A DNA stretch of 64,000 nucleotides from Erwinia sp039023475 (GTDB lineage Bacteria; Pseudomonadota; Gammaproteobacteria; Enterobacterales; Enterobacteriaceae): assembly GCF_039023475.1 (NCBI RefSeq), contig NZ_JBCHVB010000002.1:124001-188000 (forward strand), in the 5' to 3' direction. Position numbers and translations under genes: made by a program. Positions 17,981 through 26,220 of the stretch are shown here, piece after piece; the stretch's first letter is position 1, and every line of letters starts with the position of its first letter. The notes under the pieces are model-generated. The model had not been told where the DNA came from. It saw only the letters and a list, made by a program, of their open reading frames with translations, and searched no databases.

Positions 17981-19461
17981 ACTTACGTACGCTTCGTCAG
18001 GATATTCCCGCCGGCCTTGTCGTCTTTCTTGTCGCCCTGCCGCTCTGTCTGGGCATTGCTCAGGCCAGCGGCCTTCCGCCCTTCGTCGGGCTGCTGACCG
18101 GGGTGATTGGCGGGCTGGTCGTCACTACCTTCAGCCCGTCAAAATTCGCCGTCAGCGGACCGGCAGCCGGTCTGGTCACCATAGTGACCGGCGCCATTGA
18201 AACGCTTGGCTCTTTCTCCGCGCTGCTGTTTGCGCTGATGGTAGCCGGCGTACTGCAATTCCTGTTAGGGGTCGCGCGTGCCGGACGTTTTATCACCCTG
18301 GTCCCGGGAACGGTGATTAAAGGGATGCTGGCGGCCATTGGTATTCTGCTGATCATGCAGCAAATTCCCGTCGCGCTGGGCGTCGCTGAAGAGAGCGATT
18401 TAGCCACAATGGTAACGGGGGGCGCCTTCAGCGTCTCACTGCCCGCTATCGCGGTTTCCGCTATTGGCCTGTTTATCCTGTGGTTCTGGTCAACATCGAC
18501 GGTAAAAAAGATCAAGGCGCTAAGCTGGATACCGGGTCCGCTGATGGCCGTCCTGTTTGGCTGCATGGTAACCCTGATCGGCGGAAGTTTCTTTCCGGGC
18601 CTGGTCAGCAACCTGACGCGAATCTCCCTGCCTGAATTCAACAGCATCCAGGCGCTGATCGGCGAGGTTGAACGGCCAGACTGGTCGGTGTGGCAGAATC
18701 CGGCGGTCTATATCGTCGCGGTAACGCTGGCTATTGTCGCCAGTCTGGAAACCTTACTGAGTCAGGAAGCGCTGAAGAAACTGCGGCCCCAGAATCCGGC
18801 ACCTTCTCCGGATAAAGAGATGCGCGCACAGGGGATCGGTAACCTGATGAGCGGCTTCCTCGGCGGCCTGCCGATCACTGCCGTCATCGTGCGCAGCTCC
18901 GTTAACGTCAGCGCGGGCGCGCAGAGTAAAATCTCCATTCTTATCCATGGTGTGCTGTTACTGGTGTGCGGCATTTTCTTCAGTCAGATACTGAACGCCA
19001 TTCCGCTGGCGAGCCTGGCGGCGGTCCTGCTCTACACCGGTTATAAGCTGGCCACGCCGCGACTCTTTGTTGAACACTTCCGAAAGGGCGCACAGCAGTA
19101 TGTGCCCTTTCTGGCAACCATCGGCGGCATTCTGGTGTTCGGCATGCTGGCAGGGATTGGGATTGGTCTGGCGACGCAAATCCTCTTCAGCATCTATAAA
19201 AGTCACCGCAATGCGCTGGTATTGACCCGCTATGACGATCATTTTGTCCTGCGTTTTCAGCAGAACCTGACGTTTATGCATAACCCTCGTCTGAAAGGGT
19301 TGCTGGAGGAGATCCCGGAGAACAGCGTGGTGATTGTTGACCATGATAATGCAGAGTATATCGATCCCGATGTCAAAGCGGTGCTTCAGGATTTTGGCGA
19401 AGGTGCCCGCAAGCGCGGCATCGTTCTGAATCAGTGGCCGGTTAAGCTGACGCCGGCGTAA
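17977..19461 (+). CDS. SulP family anion transporter, probably bicarbonate
   Basis: SulP/SLC26 inner membrane transporter of 494 residues with about 12-14 transmembrane segments. The N-terminal family stretch (DIPAGLVVFLVALPLCLGIAQ, 8-28) and the FAVSGPAAGLVT segment are clear. The C-terminal 70 residues resemble a short STAS domain (VVIVDHDNAEYIDPDVKAVL). SulP proteins linked to a carbonic anhydrase gene are commonly bicarbonate transporters; the four-base overlap with the carbonic anhydrase gene supports that, but sulfate or another anion cannot be excluded. Confidence 0.85.
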   Translation: MNLRTLRQDIPAGLVVFLVALPLCLGIAQASGLPPFVGLLTGVIGGLVVTTFSPSKFAVSGPAAGLVTIVTGAIETLGSFSALLFALMVAGVLQFLLGVARAGRFITLVPGTVIKGMLAAIGILLIMQQIPVALGVAEESDLATMVTGGAFSVSLPAIAVSAIGLFILWFWSTSTVKKIKALSWIPGPLMAVLFGCMVTLIGGSFFPGLVSNLTRISLPEFNSIQALIGEVERPDWSVWQNPAVYIVAVTLAIVASLETLLSQEALKKLRPQNPAPSPDKEMRAQGIGNLMSGFLGGLPITAVIVRSSVNVSAGAQSKISILIHGVLLLVCGIFFSQILNAIPLASLAAVLLYTGYKLATPRLFVEHFRKGAQQYVPFLATIGGILVFGMLAGIGIGLATQILFSIYKSHRNALVLTRYDDHFVLRFQQNLTFMHNPRLKGLLEEIPENSVVIVDHDNAEYIDPDVKAVLQDFGEGARKRGIVLNQWPVKLTPA

Positions 19462-19827
19462 GCCGGTTTTCCCTTCCCGGTAAGGAGGCGGTATATCCAG
19501 GGATACTGGATATCCTCTTTGCCGGGAGGGGAGAGTCGCTATCTGATTAAGGCCGGGCTGATGTTGCCAACAGCCCGTATATCTCCCGTCTTTTTGATAT
19601 CGGTCGCTATGTTGTGTGAGCGGTGCACCAGACGGTGAAATCATCGCTGAGAGGCGGAACAAAGGACCCAACGACAGCCATCATCATGCTGGTTGATTTT
19701 CGCCATACACATTCGCAGCCTCAATCCGCACCAACCTCCCGGCCCTTCGTACGGACATGCCGTCATTGCAAAACCCCTGAGGCGTTCTATGCTACGGAAG
19801 CAAAATTGCAGTGTTTAAGGGACAATT
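19462..19827. other. Intergenic region with long hairpin
   Basis: 366 bp without a supported gene. It starts with a long inverted repeat (19471-19531) that probably ends the carbonic anhydrase-SulP transcript. The rest should contain the promoter of the AI-2E permease. A plus-strand frame at 19623-19850 has no recognisable content. Confidence 0.5.
19471..19531. repeat. Long two-tier inverted repeat after sulP
   Basis: An outer imperfect stem (CCCTTCCCGGTAAGGAGG at 19471-19488 with CCTCTTTGCCGGGAGGGG at 19514-19531) encloses a perfect inner stem (ATATCCAG at 19493-19500 and CTGGATAT at 19506-19513). Total about 60 nt; lacks a T-run, so it may be an mRNA-stabilising hairpin or repetitive palindrome as well as a terminator. 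Confidence 0.6.
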
Positions 19828-20937
19828 ATGAGATTCAAAGGCCTGACTAAGGGATTTTTTATCCTGATCCTGGTTATCGTGACGGCGGCTTTTTTCAATG
19901 TGTTAGGGCCTTACTTTTCCGCAGTACTGTGGGCGGCCATCCTTGCCGTGATTTTCCATCCAATGAAGTCCCGGTTCAGGGCGCACCTTGGTGAACGAGA
20001 TGGCCTGGCATCACTCCTGACGGTCATGGTGATCTGCCTGATAGTCTTCACGCCGCTGGCCATTATCGCCTCCTCAATGGCAATTGAATTCAACGTCGTT
20101 TATACCAAACTACAGAATAACAACACCCAGCTGCCCGTTGTTCTGGCTGATGTAATGCGGCACCTGCCGGACTGGGCGAACAGTTTCCTGGCGGAACACG
20201 ATCTCAATACCGCCTCCAACATCCAGACCAGGCTGTCGCAGGTTGCGTTCCAGGGCGGGCAGTATCTGGCCGGGAGCGTATTCCTCATTGGCAAGAGCAC
20301 CTTCAGCTTTACCGTCGGTTTTGGCGTAATGCTCTATCTGCTCTTTTTCCTGCTTAAAGATGGCTCTCATCTCGTCAGCCTTATCCTCGAAGCGTTGCCC
20401 CTGTCTGATTACGCCAAACATCACCTGTTTATGAAGTTTGTGGCGGTTGCACGGGCGACGGTGAAAGGGACCGTTGTGGTGGGTATCGTGCAGGGGACGC
20501 TCGGCGGCGTGGCGTTCTATTTTGCCGGCATAGAAGGAAGCCTGCTGTGGGGCGCCCTGATGGCTTTCCTTTCCCTGATCCCGGCAGTTGGTTCAGCGAT
20601 AGTCTGGGTTCCGGCAGCGATCTTTCTCTTCGCCACGGGCATGTTGTGGAAAGGCATTTTACTGGTCGCTTTCTTCGTGGTGGTTATCGGCATGGTGGAT
20701 AACATCCTTCGCCCGATTCTGGTGGGGAAAGATACTAAAATGCCGGATTATCTGATCCTGATTACCACGCTCGGCGGCATGGAAATTTATGGCATCAACG
20801 GTTTTGTTATTGGTCCGCTGATCGCCGCGATGTTCATCGCCTGCTGGAACCTGCTTTCCGGTCGCGATCATCAGGGCAACAGCGACGAGATCGATGAGAA
20901 GTTCATTGAGGAAGGGAAGCAGCATCCGGAAAAATAA
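19828..20937 (+). CDS. AI-2E family (PerM/YdiK-like) membrane transporter
   Basis: 369-residue inner membrane protein of the AI-2E transporter family. Hydrophobic segments at about 10-30, 33-50, 63-85, 147-175, 208-235, 238-262, 270-290 and 305-345 surround a hydrophilic loop (90-145), and the C-terminal motif LSLIPAVGSAIVWVPAAIFLF is the family hallmark (P-x-x-G). Substrates of most members are unknown; the autoinducer-2 role does not apply to all. ATG with AAGGGACAA upstream. Confidence 0.85.
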   Translation: MRFKGLTKGFFILILVIVTAAFFNVLGPYFSAVLWAAILAVIFHPMKSRFRAHLGERDGLASLLTVMVICLIVFTPLAIIASSMAIEFNVVYTKLQNNNTQLPVVLADVMRHLPDWANSFLAEHDLNTASNIQTRLSQVAFQGGQYLAGSVFLIGKSTFSFTVGFGVMLYLLFFLLKDGSHLVSLILEALPLSDYAKHHLFMKFVAVARATVKGTVVVGIVQGTLGGVAFYFAGIEGSLLWGALMAFLSLIPAVGSAIVWVPAAIFLFATGMLWKGILLVAFFVVVIGMVDNILRPILVGKDTKMPDYLILITTLGGMEIYGINGFVIGPLIAAMFIACWNLLSGRDHQGNSDEIDEKFIEEGKQHPEK

Positions 20938-21252
20938 GTGAGCCCCTCACTTTGTCACAATAAGAGCAGCGATGAAGCTGCTCTTTTACATGATTACGCC
21001 AGCGTACCGTTAAGTTAAAACTTCTTTAGCGGAGAGTTTCGCCCCGCCGGTATGACAGACAGGCTTGTTAAGTCGTGAATCCATGACGCCCGGTTACTAA
21101 GTCAGCAGCTTAAACCCGTCTGCATGTTAATCGTCACGGCCCGAAACCGGATTGTTGCATTTACCCTGATTTTTTTACGACATTTTTACAGCGGTAAGGG
21201 TTTAATAGGGCGGCAGGATTTTTGCCAGAATAAAAATAACCGGAGCCGTGTT
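20938..21252. other. Intergenic region before trkG
   Basis: 315 bp holding the terminator of the upstream gene and the trkG promoter region. A coding frame in phase with trkG is open from 21124, but its translation does not resemble the family and it lacks a ribosome binding site. Confidence 0.5.
20962..20987 (+). terminator. Rho-independent terminator of the AI-2E gene
   Basis: Perfect 9-bp stem AAGAGCAGC / GCTGCTCTT with a 6-nt loop followed by TTTTA, 25 bp past the stop codon. Confidence 0.8.
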
Positions 21253-22728
21253 TTGCAATTTACACCAGTGATTAACTTTCATCGTCTGCGGGTGGTGACG
21301 CACCTCTGTGGCTTTCTGGTGCTCCTCTACAGTTTCTCGATGTTGCCGCCGATGCTGATCGCCCTCATCAGTAAAGAGCGCAGCTACTTTGCTTTCCTGA
21401 CCACCTTTCTGACCTTTTTTACGCTTGGCGGCGGTGCCTGGCTGGCGACGAAACATGCCGGCATTCAGCTCAGAACCCGTGACGGCTTTGTGATTATCGT
21501 GCTGTTCTGGCTGCTCTTTTCCGTTATCAGCGCCATGCCGCTCTGGCTGGATGACTCTGTCGGGCTGGGCTTTGCTGACGCGCTGTTTGAAGGCGTTTCC
21601 GGCATTACCACCACGGGCGCCACGGTGGTAGGCGACGTCAGCGCGCTGCCGCATGCTTACCTCTACTACCGGGCGCAGCTTAACTTTATCGGCGGGCTGG
21701 GCGTCATCGTCCTTGCGGTCGCGGTTCTGCCGCTGCTGGGCATCGGGGGCGCAAAACTCTACCAGTCTGAAATGCCTGGCCCCTTTAAAGAAGAGCGACT
21801 AACGCCGCGCCTGGCTGATACTTCCCGCAGCCTGTGGCTCACCTACCTGCTGCTGGGATTGACCTGTTCCGCGGCCTATATGCTGGCCGGGATGCCCGCG
21901 TTTGACGCGCTCTGTCACGGCCTCTCTACCGTATCGCTGGGCGGCTTCTCCACCCGCAGCGAGAGTATCGGCTACTGGAACAGCTACCCGATTGAACTGG
22001 TGGCGGGGCTGTTCTCGCTGCTCTCCGCCATCAACTTTACCGTCTGGTTCGTCGCCTTTACCCGGCGCACGTTGCAGCCGTTCCGGCAGAATGCGGAGCT
22101 GCGTTTCTTCCTGCTGGTCACCACCATTGTGGTTCTGATTACCGCCTGGCAAATCTGGCACGCGGGCATGTATAACGCGACGGGCAGCCTGGTCCATGCC
22201 TTTTTCCTGACCAGTTCGATGATCACTGATAACGGGCTGGCAACCAGCGATTACGCTGACTGGCCAGCGCACACCATTATGCTGCTGCTGACGGCCAGTT
22301 TTTTTGGCGGCTGTGTGGGATCAACCTGCGGTGGGATCAAGGCGCTGCGCTTTCTGGTGTTGTTCAAACAGAGCCGCCATGAGCTGCATCAGCTGTCGCA
22401 TCCCCGCGCATTGTTGAGCATCCGCATCGGCGAAAGCGTTGTAAACGAACGCATCCTTCGCTCCGTCTGGAGCTTCTTTTTCCTCTATATGCTGTTCACC
22501 ATCTTTTTCATCTGGTCGTTAAACGTAATGGGCTATGACCTGATGACCTCGTTCGCCACCGTGGCGGCCTGCATCAATAATATGGGACTGGGATTTGGCG
22601 AAACCGCCTCCACTTTTGGCACCTTAAGCGATGGCGCAAAATATCTGATGTGCGGAGCAATGCTGATGGGGCGCCTGGAGATTTATCCGGTGCTGATCCT
22701 CTGCTCACGCTTTTTCTGGCGGGCGTAA
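21253..22728 (+). CDS. trkG: Potassium uptake channel subunit TrkG
   Basis: Trk K+ transporter membrane subunit of 491 residues starting at TTG (CGGAG seven bases upstream). It is closer to E. coli TrkG than to TrkH: the start VINFHRLRVVTHLCGFLVLLYSFSM and the stretch GGAKLYQSEMPGPFKEERLTPRLADTSR are almost identical to TrkG. The four selectivity loops are visible (SGITTTGATV, STVSLGGFST, STCGG-region DNGLATSDY and NNMGLGFG). TrkG works with TrkA and TrkE. In E. coli K-12 trkG is carried on the Rac prophage; here it borders a prophage scar. Confidence 0.93.
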   Translation: MQFTPVINFHRLRVVTHLCGFLVLLYSFSMLPPMLIALISKERSYFAFLTTFLTFFTLGGGAWLATKHAGIQLRTRDGFVIIVLFWLLFSVISAMPLWLDDSVGLGFADALFEGVSGITTTGATVVGDVSALPHAYLYYRAQLNFIGGLGVIVLAVAVLPLLGIGGAKLYQSEMPGPFKEERLTPRLADTSRSLWLTYLLLGLTCSAAYMLAGMPAFDALCHGLSTVSLGGFSTRSESIGYWNSYPIELVAGLFSLLSAINFTVWFVAFTRRTLQPFRQNAELRFFLLVTTIVVLITAWQIWHAGMYNATGSLVHAFFLTSSMITDNGLATSDYADWPAHTIMLLLTASFFGGCVGSTCGGIKALRFLVLFKQSRHELHQLSHPRALLSIRIGESVVNERILRSVWSFFFLYMLFTIFFIWSLNVMGYDLMTSFATVAACINNMGLGFGETASTFGTLSDGAKYLMCGAMLMGRLEIYPVLILCSRFFWRA

Positions 22729-22876
22729 GGTTGGTTAGAGGGGGGTTAGGTTCAAGGATTGCGGTACTGTTGAAAGGGCAGAAAAAAATCTTTCACAGGC
22801 CACACCCCAGACCAACCACTGACAAGGGGGCGGTGAACGCCATCCGGATATGGCCCGATAGCTCAGGAATAAGACC

Positions 22877-23210
22877 ATGAATAATACACTCAAAATCGAC
22901 GGCCATATGGCCGTCATCACCTTTGACCCTAAGATAGAAATATTTCGCGGGGAGTTTGTTGGCCTGTACGGCGGGGCTGATTTCTACGCATACAGCGTGG
23001 AAGAGTTAAAAAAGGAAGGCGCGGCCTCACTTGCCGTTTTTCTTGATGAGTGCCGTAAAGATGGCGTTGAACCTTATAAATCATTTAGCGGTAAGATAAC
23101 TGACGCCTGATCGGCATCAAGCGCTTGCTATCACTGCGCAGGCGCACGGTGTGTCAATCAATGAGCTGCTAAATGAAGGCGTTGATTTGGTCATCGAAAA
23201 ACGCTCTTAA
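22877..23210 (+). pseudogene. hicB: HicB-family antitoxin, frameshifted, without hicA
   Basis: The first frame (22877-23110) encodes the HicB partial RNase H-like domain, ending in EPYKSFSGK and a premature stop. The expected C-terminal ribbon-helix-helix domain is present in another frame from 23100 to 23210 (LTPDRHQALAITAQAHGVSI... to IEKRS). The junction is consistent with a small net deletion around 23096-23100. No hicA toxin frame is seen in the 148 bp upstream or downstream, so this is an orphan, decayed antitoxin. AGGAATAAGACC precedes the ATG. Confidence 0.85.
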
Positions 23211-23278
23211 CCGTGCATATGTAAACGGCCCTTTGCGGACAGTTTCTTCTTCGCCAGCAGGTTTTATGTTGCCAGCTA

Positions 23279-23337
23279 AAAAATCTGCCGCCATTTTGTC
23301 GCCACTTATAATGCACCAACAAAAAAGCCACCCTCTG
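23279..23337. repeat. Left copy of 59-bp direct repeat (distal attachment site)
   Basis: Perfectly identical to 27971-28029, 4692 bp away in the same orientation. Similarity continues more weakly to about 23400, including CTGATTTAACAGG and a degraded copy of the 3' end of the tRNA gene at 28067. The right copy covers the integrase leader and first five codons. Confidence 0.9.
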
Positions 23338-23568
23338 GAAAGTGGATTAACAAACTGATTTAACAGGGGAAGTGTGGTGGAATCTACTGGGATTGGACTA
23401 GGGGCGGCGGATTTTTTCGCAGCCCATGTACCTGCATGAAAACCACTACACAAAGCGCGCAGGCGTGGAGGGGGTAAGAGCGTGCGCTGCCACCACTTCC
23501 TTTTTGGATGAATTGCTATTATCTTGTGAGAATAAAGAAAGGATTTAGTTTACTTATGAGGAATTATC
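23338..23568. other. Degraded tRNA 3' end and promoter of the ATPase
   Basis: At about 23375-23396 the sequence TGGTGGAATCTACTGGGATT resembles the 3' end of the tRNA-Ile gene at 28067 (TGGTGGCCCCTACTGGACTT), as expected for the partial tRNA copy left at the far end of an integrated element. The remainder is AT-rich leader of the ATPase gene. Confidence 0.55.
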
Positions 23569-24993
23569 GTGCGGTTAGATGCGCTAGGCCTTACAATTAA
23601 AGGGCTCAATTTTGGTACAGTCGATGCCGAGGCTGATAGAAGATTGGCTGATTATTTTATTAACACACCTCAAGTTGAGCAAGCTTTAAGTTTCTATAGC
23701 GCCCATTTTCTTGGCAGAAAAGGGGCAGGGAAATCTTCAATTTTTACTCAGTTACCAAGACTGGTAAGAGCTAAATATGGGCAGGAAGTTATTGTAAATG
23801 TTATGACTCCTGACCAATATGCTTGGGGCGCATTAAAGCAGTATGAAGAACAAGGATTATTGCCTGAACAAGCGCATTGTAACGCTTGGAAGTTCGCAAT
23901 AGCTGTTGAAGCTGCGGCTGAAATTATTAAGTCTGGCAGGAGATTTTCTGAAAAAAGGCCCCAGGAAGCACTTTCGAGAATCAAAAAATTTGTTACAGAT
24001 AATTATGGTGGTTTGACGCCGACAACTCTAGGGACAGCCAGAAAATTACTCTCAGGGTTAAGCGCATTCAATTTTGAAGCATTTGGCTATGGGGTAGGGT
24101 TCAACAGAGACAATCCGCAAACTCCATTGACCCCTCAAATAATAAAGATCATTCTTGATGAGCTTAAAGAAATATGCACAGATATCGGTGTGCTAATTGC
24201 TACCGATAGATTAGATGATTCATGGGACGGATCGGATGATGCCAAGAGCCTTTTGATAGGGTTGTTAAAGGCTACCAAAGATATTAATGATAATTATTCT
24301 GATACCAGAGCAAAAGGGATTCATATTGTAACTTTTTTACGCTCGGATATTTATCAAGGGCTGGAATTTGATGATAAAGATAAACACCGAGCAATAGAAG
24401 AAGAAATAATATGGACTCCCGAACTGCTAAAAAACATGGTGAACGCTCGCTTACCACAGGAAATAAGTGTTGATGATATATTTGAAGAAGGTGAGATGAG
24501 AGGGAGTATTTCACCATTCAATTATTTAGTCAAACGTACATTCCTTCGTCCAAGAGAAGTCATTCAGTTTTTGCAGGAATGTCAAAAACGCAGCGCGAGC
24601 GATGCAAGTGAAATAAAGAAAGATATAATCCGAACGGCTGAAGAAAGATACAGCGCATGGAAAGTTGAGGATTTAAAGCAAGAATACAAAAGGCTTTACC
24701 CTCATTTTGGTGAGCTATTAGAGTCTTTGCGTCAAACGCAGCACAGATACAATTCCACAGAAGATTTCATTAGTAAATTAGAAGAGAGATCCCCTGAGCT
24801 TTGTAAGCGCTTTACTTCTCGTGAACTAATGAAAACGCTCTTTAACGCCTCTGTAATAGGTGTTCGATTGGGAAATTCAGGGACAGCTAGATTTCGGTGT
24901 GAAGATGCTGATTTAATGTTACCGAATACTGGCTCTGTATATATTCATCAAAGTCTTTACAAGGGATTGAATATAGTAGAAGCTCGAAGGTAA
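23569..24993 (+). CDS. Sll1717-type P-loop ATPase, candidate phage-defence gene
   Basis: Protein of 474 residues, intact. An N-terminal segment NFGTVDAEADRRLADYFINT precedes a Walker A motif GRKGAGKSS (Gly49-Ser56 region), and a Walker B-like strand GVLIATDRLDD ends in Asp213; the later SFLRSDIYQGLEF part (about 265-280) fits the sensor region. This arrangement is that of the Sll1717 family of P-loop ATPases, found scattered in mobile and defence islands. GTG start chosen because GAGGA lies six bases upstream. Codon use is AT-rich, unlike neighbours. It converges on the portal pseudogene with a 34-bp gap. The family assignment is fairly sure; a defence role is inference from context. Confidence 0.8.
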   Translation: MRLDALGLTIKGLNFGTVDAEADRRLADYFINTPQVEQALSFYSAHFLGRKGAGKSSIFTQLPRLVRAKYGQEVIVNVMTPDQYAWGALKQYEEQGLLPEQAHCNAWKFAIAVEAAAEIIKSGRRFSEKRPQEALSRIKKFVTDNYGGLTPTTLGTARKLLSGLSAFNFEAFGYGVGFNRDNPQTPLTPQIIKIILDELKEICTDIGVLIATDRLDDSWDGSDDAKSLLIGLLKATKDINDNYSDTRAKGIHIVTFLRSDIYQGLEFDDKDKHRAIEEEIIWTPELLKNMVNARLPQEISVDDIFEEGEMRGSISPFNYLVKRTFLRPREVIQFLQECQKRSASDASEIKKDIIRTAEERYSAWKVEDLKQEYKRLYPHFGELLESLRQTQHRYNSTEDFISKLEERSPELCKRFTSRELMKTLFNASVIGVRLGNSGTARFRCEDADLMLPNTGSVYIHQSLYKGLNIVEARR

Positions 24994-25027
24994 TAATTTG
25001 GGTGCCTCATGCGCGCCCATTTGATTT

Positions 25028-26027
25028 TCATTTTAAAGCGTATTTATTGAATGAAATTACTTCTTCGTTAAGCCAGTTTTTTATTTCCATTAATATTTTC
25101 TGTAATCGAATTATCTCATTACGCACAAACACCTCACTTTCCTTCTTCACTTCACCAAACCCGCCTATATTATTCGGAATTTTATCCCCATCATCTGCGG
25201 CGGCACCCGGTGCGCAGCCATCATGTCATCCCGGCTCACGTTTTTGATGTTAAGAAACTCATCCTTTGCCGCCACTTCTGACAGTGGGATGATCTGGATA
25301 CCGTCCTTCTTCCCGTTCAGTGAGTACATAAAGAGCTTACGGAAGTTGCCCGGCCCTTTGGCGCTTTTCATTGCCCGCGGATATTGTTCACATCCTCCTG
25401 ACTCTGCGCCGCGTCGGTCATATACATGATGAACCCTGCGTGGCTGCCGTTAAGATAATACTTGCGGCGAAACAGCGTGGCGGATTCGTTCAGCAGCGTG
25501 GAGGGGATGGCGGACAGGTACTCCGCCAGGCCGTAAATCTCCTGATTCAGGTCAGGTTCCATCAGGTGAAAGATGCTGCCGGGCGTGAACTGATACGGCT
25601 CGCTGGTCATGCCGTACTGCACAAACCAGTAAGTATCCAGATCCGTGCCGCGCCGGGTGAACTTTGCCAGCGCAGGCTCCAGCGACAAAATGCCACCCAG
25701 GCGGCTGATACGCTTTTCCAGATACGCGTTACCGAATACCAGATAGTCCTGCACAAAACGGCTGAATGCCTGCTGGCTGAGCAGTGGATGGGAAATGAAC
25801 GTGCTGGTGAGAATGTTACGCTTCACGTTGATGGGTGAGCTGTGATGTACCGCGGCGCGGCACGTCCGCGCCAGCCCGTCAAAGCTTACCGGCGGTTCAT
25901 ACCACCGGTCCATAATCACGCACTCCACATAATCCAGTAATTCGCGGCGATCCAGCACTGGCACCGGGTCGCCAAAGCTGAATGCCTCCATTGTCGCGCC
26001 ACTAGTTATCTGTTCCTGCTGCGGCAC
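25028..26027 (-). pseudogene. P2 gpQ-like phage portal protein, two frameshifts
   Basis: Three frames together reconstruct almost a whole portal protein (about 330 residues; P2 gpQ has 344). Frame one (26027-25368) runs from PVPVLDRRELLDYVE through VHHSSPINVKRNIL and LNESATLFRRKYY to NIRG. A one-base loss near 25370 shifts to KSAKGPGNFRKLFMYS...AAHRVPPQMMG (to 25165), and a second shift near 25180 leads to IPNNIGGFGEVKKESEVFVRNE and the C-terminus EVISFNKYALK at 25030. The extreme N-terminus is lost or starts at a GTG. Confidence 0.88.
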
Positions 26028-26144
26028 GAGCTGCGTGACAATCAGTTATAACCGCTGGCGTAAATACCACGTTTTGCTTAACCGAATTGATACCAGCGCT
26101 GGCCTGGGTATTAACTCGCAGGCTCAGTCCCTAAAATAAAAGAT

Positions 26145-26166
26145 AAACCTAAGCGTTTTTAGGTTT
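26145..26166. repeat. Short inverted repeat between portal remnant and membrane gene
   Basis: AAACCTAA (26145-26152) and TTAGGTTT (26159-26166), perfect 8 bp with a 6-nt loop, about 55 bp after the stop of the membrane protein gene on the minus strand; a possible terminator for it. Confidence 0.45.
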
Positions 26167-26220
26167 AAGAAGAAAAGCCGCTTTCCGACAATTACGGCCT
26201 TACTATTATTTATTGTTTTG

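Noticed and set aside
21124..21252. N-terminal extension of trkG by 43 codons
   Set aside because: No ribosome binding site and no match to TrkG; the TTG at 21253 with CGGAG upstream gives the conserved N-terminus.
22735..22920. 61-codon minus-strand frame upstream of hicB
   Set aside because: Overlaps the hicB start on the opposite strand and shows no HicA features; considered as a toxin and discarded.
23169..23453. 94-codon minus-strand frame over the left repeat
   Set aside because: Made of a tRNA remnant, the repeat and the antisense of the hicB 3' end; a chance fusion.
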